From: Mytilus californianus
Lineage: Eukaryota; Mollusca; Bivalvia; Mytilida; Mytilidae
Assembly: GCF_021869535.1 (NCBI RefSeq)
Contig: NW_026262712.1
Span: 65,442,100 to 65,506,099 of the forward strand
Length of the DNA: 64,000 nt
Direction: 5' to 3'
Shown here: one piece after another, positions 57,151 to 64,000 of the stretch
Position numbering within the stretch: position 1 is the first letter of the stretch
How the letters are laid out: each line of letters starts with the position of its first letter
The notes under the pieces: model-generated
Databases searched by the model: none
What the model was told of the DNA's origin: nothing
Seen by the model: only the letters and a program-made list of their open reading frames with translations
Program-made: the position numbers and the translations under genes

Positions 57151-58430
57151 TTTTTATCTTGTATCACTTGTCTTTGTGATGCCTTTCTGACACAAGTTTC
57201 AGTCGCTGTTAAATGTTTGCGAGACAATATTGATGAATGTACTTGCAGTATAATTCATTGCTCATAACGCGTTTATTTATACTAAATCGATCAGAATAAC
57301 TCATGAATTATCATTACTTTTTTGAGTAAGTGTATCGTCCTGAACATGCATGAACTATTTGCCACTGGACGTTAAGCATCCAACAATCAATCGAGTAAGT
57401 GTTCTTTTTGTAACTCATTGACCGGCTAACATTTAACTGTGGATATATGATTTACATGTCTAAATGCGTGATAAATTTGATTCTCAATAGAATTTTGACA
57501 GATAAAGATTATTCACTTTACTCTATTTATCATGTTTATGTCACAATACAATGTTTGCATTTGTTTTAGCTAAAACATTAACACTAAGCACTGTTACAAG
57601 TACAATAATGTTAGCCTATAAATCTTGGAGTTTGTCCACACATTCTGCTAAAGAGTCATAATTTTATCATAGAAGAATAACATAATTTAACACAAGTCGC
57701 CTCTGTAATTTTCAAAATATTATTATCCATACAAACATGAACGTCTTTAATGTATAATGATTTCAATTTTGTATTTTGATTTTTCAATTTTTAAAGTGCG
57801 ATTTATTGAACCAAATATATTGTTTATGTTGTTTTACTTATCAGTCTAGTTCTTGAGTAAATTTACACTTTTGACATATAAGTTACTCGGAACCGTATAA
57901 TTGTTTATTCAATTGTGAATTATTTGTTTAAAAATCAAATGAATCCGGTTTTTTTTTGTAATAAAGGTGATAATACTTCGGTAAAGGATATATTTAGTAT
58001 TGTGGAATAACTGTGTTCTGTTTTTTTTAAGATACACTATTAATTCACCTTTCTTTTCTGTTTTACATTCTGTAGTAATATTTGCACAGATCTTGTTTCC
58101 CATCACTGTTCTTTACGTTTCCGAAATAACGTACTTTAATGTACAGCGCCGGTATCGTAGTGTAAAGAGACATGGTTTCTATATCAACAGATTACGTACT
58201 TTAACTTAATTTTCAGTAACTTTCACCATTTTTTGTTAATATTATGATATAATACTTCGAGTGATTTTTCTGCATTGATTTTAATTTGTACGTTTTTCAA
58301 ATGTTTAATTATTCTGCTGACAGTGTACTTTGTGTTACACATGTTAAACGATATCAGATTTTTAGCAGTCTTTTTTGTAACATTAATAGACGACTTGTCT
58401 AGACTTCAGCATATATATTGATAAAGACAG
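57151..58430. other. AT-rich DNA with no recognised gene
   Basis: Overlapping frames on both strands at 57,909-58,209 lack motifs. Nothing else seen. Confidence 0.45.
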
Positions 58431-58434
58431 CCTA

Positions 58435-58835
58435 ACAGTCAGCACATCTGTATTGACATGAATTATAATTGATATGGTCATTTTTGTTTCACGTTTTGAA
58501 TTAACTGTTCACAAAACTTTGAATTTTTCGAAATACTAAGGATTTTCTGCCCCAGGAAAAGATTACCTTAGCTGTATTTGGAAAACACTTTAGGGATTTT
58601 GGGTCCTCAATGCTCTTCAACTTCGAACTTTATTTGGCCTTTTTAACTTTTTTGGATTCGAGCGTCATTGATGAGTCTTTTGTAGACAAACGAGCGTCTG
58701 ACGTACAAAATATCAATCCTGATATCTATGATGAGTTTATTGGCAATATTTTTAAAAATGGTATGCTGTTCTCATGCTGTCTTTTGGTGTATTGTTTTGC
58801 TGGGTTGCTGTCTCATTAACGTATTCTCAAAATCC
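58435..58835 (+). repeat. Bivalve GCGCGTCTGGCGTA repeat, copy 2, with a tail-like end
   Basis: CAGTCAGCACATCTGTATTG, AAAAGATTACCTTAGCTGTA, GGTCCTCAATGCTCTTCAAC, AACGAGCGTCTGACGTACAA and CTGATATCTATGATGAGTTT match copy 1 at 34,676. It is followed by GCTGGGTTGCTGTCTCATTA / ACGTATTC, which resembles the close of the Penelope-like tail (GGGTTGTTGTCTCTTTGACA). Both may share an old 3' end. Confidence 0.8.
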
Positions 58836-59145
58836 ATTATTCATATTAACCACCACATTATCATGATAAAAATGAATTACAGTAACAGCAATCGTGGTCC
58901 ATGTAATATCAGTGTTGTTTTCGGTTCTACAATGTACATCTTGAATATAAAAATATATAAGTTACATACTATTAATAACTCATGACAGCATTTACTTATT
59001 TACATAATATGTTCTTTTCACCAGAAATCTGTACTTCACTAGTATGAATGCCCTAAATACCTACGTTTGATCATTTTGCTTATTAATGCAGATATGTATG
59101 GCTACAGATTCAATGTCCGAGTTTGGCTATATCCTTGGTCCATTT
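58836..59145. other. AT-rich DNA with no recognised gene
   Basis: Nothing supportable. Confidence 0.4.
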
Positions 59146-59470
59146 CGGTTATATCAGTATTTGGTTTTGTATAACGTTTTGGATTTCAAAACATTTTGAC
59201 CTCGAACATCGCTGAATGGACGCTACTGGTTGAAATTTAAATTTTGTACATGAAAATTGGCACTGTTTAATTGTATTACTACCACTTCTGACCAAATGAA
59301 GCCTTATGTTGAGCATTCCGTTTTTATGTTGGAGTTCGTGTTGCCCAGACTTCTATATTGTGTTTTGTGTAATGCTGTTTATCTTTTGGGCGTTTCGTTT
59401 TTTGCCATGGATTCGTCAGTTTGTTTTCGACTTATGAATTTGAATGTCCAATTAATATATTTGGCCTCTA
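59146..59470 (+). repeat. Repeat segment shared with 5.0 kb and 61.2 kb
   Basis: GGATTTCAAAACATTTTGAC / CTCGAACATCGCTGAATGG corresponds to the AAATATTTTGGCCTCGAGCA / CCACTTTAGAG segment near 4,990. From 59,325, TTCGTGTTGCCCAGACTTCT, TTGTGTTTTGTGTAATGCTG and GTTTTCGACTTATGAATTTG match 61,150-61,260. The 107-codon frame here is a product of this repeat. Confidence 0.7.
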
Positions 59471-60235
59471 CTCACTCCCCCACCCCACCCCCATTTATAC
59501 TGGAAAAAATATTCAAAACTTTCTCGAAAATATGTCACATCAAATTCGGTGGTCATATGTTGTGCACAAATGTAAAATGATTACATCTATGACCAGTACT
59601 TTTAATTGAACCCTTTTGTACTGTCGAATAAAAGCCTAATAGATTACAAAATCTGTTTCCAATCACCAAACTGATTAGCAGACTACAATCTTATAGTTTT
59701 CACTACACGATGCTTGTAATCAACGTCAATCTCGTCATTCTTAAGAAAACGTTTGGAAAGTGCTAAATGATGCTCACGTGATCACTGTGTCAATACGTGG
59801 TAACATATCTGTCATTTTTGTACTACAAATCAGTATACAAAGATTGTGGATTCTGTGGATTTTATAAGTGCTTGTGAACCAAAAACGAAAGAAATGCACT
59901 TTATTGCTAGATCCTGCTGACAAGGATCGGCTCAACTTTATATCACGAGTACTATTGAACGTTGATATCTCATATTACGTGTTTTCAAGGAATAATTAAC
60001 CATTTTTATTGGAACATATAATACAGCAATATAGTTAATTGAAACAGCAATCAATCATAGTACACAGAAAATACGCGTGGTTTCAACAACCGTAAATAAT
60101 TGTTAACGGAAAATTTGATAAAATTTTGAATTGTGAAAAATATAAATGTTCTGGTTTGTTTCAACGTCGATGAGACTGTAACCATCCGACATAAAAAGTC
60201 AAAAGATATCTTGATATTAGAGGTCAGCAATTGAA
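59471..60235. other. AT-rich DNA with no recognised gene
   Basis: Nothing supportable. Confidence 0.45.
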
Positions 60236-60430
60236 CAGCATCTGGGTGGGGATTACGGAATGAGATTAATGGAACAATAAATGAATAGTGAAAAAAAAGG
60301 AAGAATAGATAATAATGGGGTGCTATAACATGATAGATAATAATTGTCAAAAAAGGTATAGGATATAAAAAAGGTATACAAAAAAAAAATGATTGAAGAG
60401 CCCCCTTATCCTGACCATCATTGATATGTG
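60236..60430 (-). repeat. A-rich AATAGATAATAATGGGGTG repeat, copy
   Basis: GGGTGGGGATTACGGAATGA, AATAGATAATAATGGGGTGC and AAGAGCCCCCTTATCCTGAC resemble 56,951-57,150 and 40,136-40,245. The 130-codon - strand frame across it is hydrophobic, repeat-derived and without a domain. Confidence 0.6.
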
Positions 60431-61095
60431 GATATACAAACAATACCCAACCTCTTAATCATCCCAAGACTAGAAACGACAAATAAGAAATTAAACATAG
60501 ACTTCAAAGATTTACCATCAACACCATAACAGTGGATTAAAGGAAAACATAACAAAATGACTAAAGCCAATCAATGACATGCTTCCTTTTTAGCGAAGGA
60601 TAAATGCACATCATGTGATCAGAATAAGCTAGTTTTGGAGCACATGAATTGCCTTGACCATTGACTTCTACGAATATCTATCAATACCAATTAACTATAA
60701 TGCATAAACTATGTACGCTCGAGTTCCATTTTTATCAATGAAAACCGCACACAAGGCAAATAAACAAAAAACACCTAGCAAACCTGTAGGGAAACGTTTT
60801 ATAAACTTGTTCCATACCCAGTATGAACAACAATATAAAACGCCAGTTTTTTAAACTGGAATGCGTTTTAAAGTAAGACTCAATTCTTAAAGCTTGGTTT
60901 AAAAATGCATTCAGTTTGCAAATTCGCTTTTTAAGCAATGCTAAGTTGATATCTTAGTAAAAATCAATGTTTTAAAGTTTCAGTGCAGCAAATAACCTGT
61001 CATCTTTATATAGAAGTTATATTACATTACGTGATTTAGATGCAATGCTTTAATTGAATATGATAGAGAACGAAGTTATGGTATTGAGGAAGATT
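60431..61095. other. AT-rich DNA with no recognised gene
   Basis: Nothing supportable. Confidence 0.45.
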
Positions 61096-61265
61096 GAGAG
61101 TCTATTAGTTTTATGTTCAAGACTGCAAAATGGTCTTTACATGCTTTGTATTGCTGCGTCTTTAGTTTTCTATGTTGTGTTTTGTTTACAGTTATCTGTC
61201 TTATAGTCGTTTTCGTTATTTGCCATGACATTGTCAGTTCGTTTTCGACTTATGAATTTGAATAC
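61096..61265 (+). repeat. GTTGTGTTTTGTTTACAG repeat, copy
   Basis: GCTGCGTCTTTAGTTTTCTA, TGTTGTGTTTTGTTTACAGT, GTTATTTGCCATGACATTGT and CAGTTCGTTTTCGACTTATG match 59,335-59,440 on the same strand and 3,645-3,760 on the opposite strand. Confidence 0.75.
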
Positions 61266-61356
61266 CTATCTTTTGCCTCTCTTCTACATGCTAAACAGAG
61301 TTTGTCTTATCAGAAGATAGAACATTTAGGAAAAAGCATATATTTTTTTTTTATTT

Positions 61357-61463
61357 AAGGAATGACTGTAATATTTTTTCTGTCTATGAAGAAATAAGAT
61401 AAAAAATATGGTGCACACTGAATAACCCGCGAATAGACAGAAAAAATATTACAGTCATTCCTT
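61357..61463. repeat. Perfect 31-bp inverted repeat with a 45-bp loop
   Basis: The left arm (61,357-61,387) starts AAGGAATGACTGTAATAT and ends CTGTCTAT. The right arm (61,433-61,463) is its exact reverse complement. Such perfect arms imply recent origin or gene-conversion-like maintenance. Likely a tiny foldback element or the end of a larger unit continuing to 61,600. Confidence 0.95.
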
Positions 61464-61600
61464 ATAATTCATTTTTTTAAATTCCATTTTTAAGGATAAA
61501 ATCACGAAAAAAACGTTGATGACGTCACGGTCACATGACAAAATTATGTCTATGAGCTGATAAACATCAAACTTTCAGCCAATCAGAAGACGTGTTACAT
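61464..61600 (+). repeat. Repeat flank beside the hairpin
   Basis: GTTGATGACGTCACGGTCAC, GTCTATGAGCTGATAAACAT and CAGCCAATCAGAAGACGTGT. I recall this motif set in mussel repeats. It probably belongs to the same element as the hairpin. Confidence 0.5.
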
Positions 61601-61885
61601 CAAGAATTAAATTATAAATTAGAAAATAAATTGTTCACACATGATACCAATACGCATGACATTTGTATTTTCGAATTTTATTTGAGTTTGTATGTTTGTT
61701 TTCTCGTTCAATTTGTTTTAAAACTCTTTACATATTGTACTGCCTCAAAAAGTTTAACTCTTTTATTTTAGTTGGAAAACACTACATGTAATAATTTCAG
61801 CATTGATTGATTGAATGTTTGACTGATTGGTTATAACTTAAGGTGTTCAATGATTCATACACATTATTATCATGAAAAAAGAATA
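61601..61885. other. AT-rich spacer
   Basis: No feature seen. Confidence 0.4.
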
Positions 61886-62165
61886 ACAAAAATACCAAAC
61901 TCCAAGGTAAATTTAAAAAAAGGGAAGTCCATAAAAACTGACAAAATCAAACGTTAGACTAACGAAACGAATGGAAAACAACTTTCATATTTCTGACTTG
62001 GTACATGCATTTTTTGAAAAGATGGTGGATCAAAGCCTGGTTTTGTAGCTATAGCTTACCCTCCCACATGTATGACAGTTGTTTATAGTTCCGTTATATT
62101 GACAGAATCGGGTGAATAACCCAAACCGACATAATAGGTTCATGTGACAATAAAAACACCCCCTT
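61886..62165 (+). repeat. Bivalve interspersed repeat (TTCTGACTTGGTACATGCAT)
   Basis: CCAAACTCCAAGGTAAATTT, AACGAATGGAAAACAACTTT, TTCTGACTTGGTACATGCAT, TGGATCAAAGCCTGGTTTTG, CATGTATGACAGTTG and ACCGACATAATAGGTTCATG. A diverged piece is at 27,520-27,690. Recalled as common in mussels. Confidence 0.7.
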
Positions 62166-62750
62166 TTTCTTCCTTGGTATACTTGAAACCACTTGAATCC
62201 ATTGGATTAAACAGAACCGTATTATGCAATAAAATCGGTAAATATAGAATATCCGATGAACAAACAGATCATTCTTTTAGTTTTGCTTTATTTCCTTAAG
62301 AAGGATGAATATCTACTTGATCAAGTAACAACGGAAATTTTGGAAAAGTTATTTCAATGTATACATCTTTTATTATCTTGTTAAATGTTGGTATTAAGGC
62401 TCGATTAGATGAAAATAAAACGTTGAAAACGTAATACCTCGTCAGACAAACAAGTAAGAAATGTCCTTGCTATGACTTTACAATGTTAGATCTGGAGAAA
62501 CTAATGATTAATGAGCTACATACCATCTTCTAACCGTGTTATGTGAATGCTTTGTAAATCTGTAGTGAGTTTTGGTACAATTTTAATATATTTATTATAT
62601 AAAATGAGATGTTATGAATACCTAAAAGGGTAAACTGCCCAAATGCACAATGAACCAGAACATGAGCATTTTTGACCTGGAACTAAAAAAGTATAGTGTT
62701 TTCTACTATGTTTTCAAACTGTATAATTATGTTACAGAAAATTCGTATAA
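62166..62750. other. AT-rich DNA with no recognised gene
   Basis: Nothing supportable. Confidence 0.4.
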
Positions 62751-62752
62751 TT

Positions 62753-62803
62753 AGGGATTATGTATAATCACTGAAATTTTCAAGGATTATGTATAATCAC
62801 TGG
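62753..62803 (+). repeat. Pair of GGATTATGTATAATCACTG motifs
   Basis: GGGATTATGTATAATCACTG and AGGATTATGTATAATCACTG lie 30 bases apart. Related motifs return at 63,914-64,000 at the window edge, some inverted. They may be the two ends of one element of about 1.25 kb or more. Confidence 0.6.
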
Positions 62804-62998
62804 TAACTTTAGTGCTTGATAATGAAGAAAAAAATTACATAATTTATTTTAAACATCTTTAGAAACATAAATATTAAAGTCTTAAGCACAATATTCTAAT
62901 ACAAATTATTTATTTAACAAACTGCATTGTTAATTTTGATGACATCTGCTATTGAACATTTGCTCTGCTTATAGCTTTTTTTAAACAAAAAATAACTT

Positions 62999-63226
62999 TT
63001 AAAAACCTTGTCCTTCACATATTGAATCTGATTTTACTGCACGTTGAAGAGAAATAAAGTGTTCATTATGAACATCTGAAGGTGCAAAAAAGTAAATCAG
63101 ATACCTCAAATTGATTCCTTGTATAGGATCTGAGCAAAATACCATGTTTCGTAGCCAGGCATTATCCTTTTCCACCCTTTCATAAACGATGGCCATCATA
63201 GTTTGGGTCTCCTTTTCCACGATCAA
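62999..63226 (-). pseudogene. Unidentified coding-like fragment at the right edge
   Basis: 75 codons on the - strand: MIVEKETQTMMAIVYERVEK, DNAWLRNMVFCSDPIQGIN and PSDVHNEHFISLQRAVKSDS. It has balanced composition and is better than the AT-rich background. Upstream on the same strand, in a different frame, lies NACSCSEDKCKDRVTH, giving a cysteine-rich piece broken from this one. It sits between the GGATTATGTATAATCACTG motifs, so it may be the decayed protein of a DNA transposon. I do not recognise the family. Confidence 0.35.
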
Positions 63227-63317
63227 AATGTGGAATCTGTATCAAAACATTACAGCCAACGTTGGCCTCTTCAAAAATTGTGTTCTGTCAAGTATGCGTC
63301 ACACGATCTTTGCATTT

Positions 63318-63583
63318 ATCTTCAGAACATGAGCATGCATTTGACATGTATTTTTGGAGTCGGAATAGATCTCCCTTTCAAAACACCTGAATTATCTTCA
63401 GAACATGAGCATGCATTTGACATGTATTTTTGGAGTCGGAATAGATCTCCATTTCAAAACACCTGAAATATCTTCAGAACATGAGCATGCATTTGACATG
63501 TATTTTTGGAGTCGGAATAGATCTCCCTTTCAAAACACCTGACTTATCTTCAGAACATCAGCATGCATTTGACAATGTTTTTG
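63318..63583. repeat. 76-bp tandem array, 3.5 units
   Basis: Units start at 63,318, 63,394, 63,470 and 63,546, exactly 76 bp apart. Each has ATCTTCAGAACATGAGCATG, CATTTGACATGTATTTTTGG and CGGAATAGATCTCC, and is almost identical to the others. Because 76 is not a multiple of three, the peptide repeats seen in different frames are artefacts of the array. Confidence 0.95.
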
Positions 63584-63912
63584 ACAATCAATACAGTTCA
63601 TGGCATACGTGTACAGTTATCAGTATCATTAAGAATGTTGGTATTATTGATTCAATTTTAAATATTGTTTAGTTTATGAGTTAATAAGGTCCAATACACT
63701 TAAATAGAATATTACTAGAAAAACTGTTTACTGAAGATTTGAAAAATGGACAGGGAATGACAACTGACCTCTTAAACCATAAAGGGGTAAGAAATACCGA
63801 GGATGTATTTGTTTACATTTGATTTATTTTTAGCAAACAAAGCTTAAGGATATTTGTATTAATGATAATCCTTGAAATCGTTTCAAGAAATTTTTAATAA
63901 TTCTTAAAAATT
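63584..63912. other. AT-rich spacer
   Basis: No feature seen. Confidence 0.4.
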
Positions 63913-64000
63913 TCAGGGATTATGTAAAATCACTGGTCCTTTTCAGGGATTATTTATTATCACTAACAAAAATGAGTTTAGTGATTATGCAAAATCCCCG
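63913..64000. repeat. GGGATTATGTAAAATCACTGG motif cluster, cut by the window end
   Basis: CAGGGATTATGTAAAATCAC, CAGGGATTATTTATTATCAC and, inverted, AGTGATTATGCAAAATCCCC. They echo 62,753-62,803 and look like a transposon terminus with direct and inverted motifs. Confidence 0.6.

Noticed and set aside
60051-60443. 130-codon - strand gene, one of the longest frames in the window
   Set aside because: Overlaps an A-rich interspersed repeat with relatives at 40.1, 46.2 and 57.0 kb; hydrophobic, phenylalanine/isoleucine-rich composition typical of antisense poly-A DNA.
63203-63672. Repeat-containing secreted protein
   Set aside because: The 76-bp period is not a multiple of three, so the same peptide appears in different frames. 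No signal peptide or start context supports it.
53565-64000. Further LRR exons
   Set aside because: Searched for acceptor followed by L-x-x-L-x-L-x-x-N; no convincing candidate on the + strand.

Overview
The window looks like nuclear DNA of a marine bivalve, most likely a Mytilus-type mussel. It is AT-rich, nearly gene-empty and packed with interspersed repeats that I recognise from memory as typical of mussels and other bivalves. Examples are the 'TGTGGTATGATTGCCAATGA' family, the 'GACGACGGACGACGAC' family and the 'GCGCGTCTGGCGTA' family. One clear exon has a consensus GT donor, so the DNA is eukaryotic and intron-bearing. No operon, prokaryotic gene, structural RNA gene or CRISPR array is visible. 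Assignment to Mytilus rests on recalled repeat motifs, not on a search.

Only one host gene is well supported. The first coding exon of a secreted or membrane leucine-rich-repeat protein lies at 53,356-53,558 on the + strand: signal peptide, then a cysteine-rich LRR N-terminal cap, then a phase-2 splice donor. The rest of that gene is not visible, so 53.6-64 kb is probably a repeat-filled first coding intron or flank.

Layout. 1-9.2 kb: copies of a long dispersed family (called R1 here) plus other bivalve repeats and a 103-bp hairpin at 8.9 kb. 9.2-11.5 kb: a transposon remnant with about 65-bp terminal inverted repeats (TIRs) and a broken THAP zinc-finger domain, sitting inside an R1 copy. 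12.4-17.7 kb: a 5.27-kb TIR element flanked by TA inside the next R1 copy, itself containing a 0.7-kb foldback element that holds a 0.26-kb MITE. 18.0-18.3 kb: a tRNA-derived SINE. 18.4-25.7 kb: a cluster of related TIR modules forming three nested or adjacent elements that begin GAC and are flanked by TA. 28.9-35 kb: repeat copies and a decayed Penelope-like reverse transcriptase on the - strand. 38.4-39.8 kb: a satellite of about 31 units of 44 bp, with two unit types. 40.2-46.2 kb: a bivalve repeat split by a 3.6-kb Penelope-like element (+ strand), which carries further insertions, and by a 0.77-kb TIR element. 48-51 kb: a 20-bp tandem array, a 140-bp MITE, a SINE fragment and another repeat copy. 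53.3 kb: the LRR exon. 55-64 kb: scattered repeats, a perfect 31-bp inverted repeat at 61.4 kb, and a 76-bp tandem array beside an unidentified ORF at the right edge.

The main biology is transposon layering. Insertions can be ordered in time because older repeats are split at defined points by younger ones, often with readable target-site duplications. Both reverse transcriptases are broken, and no intact transposase is visible, so everything seen here is probably non-autonomous or dead.
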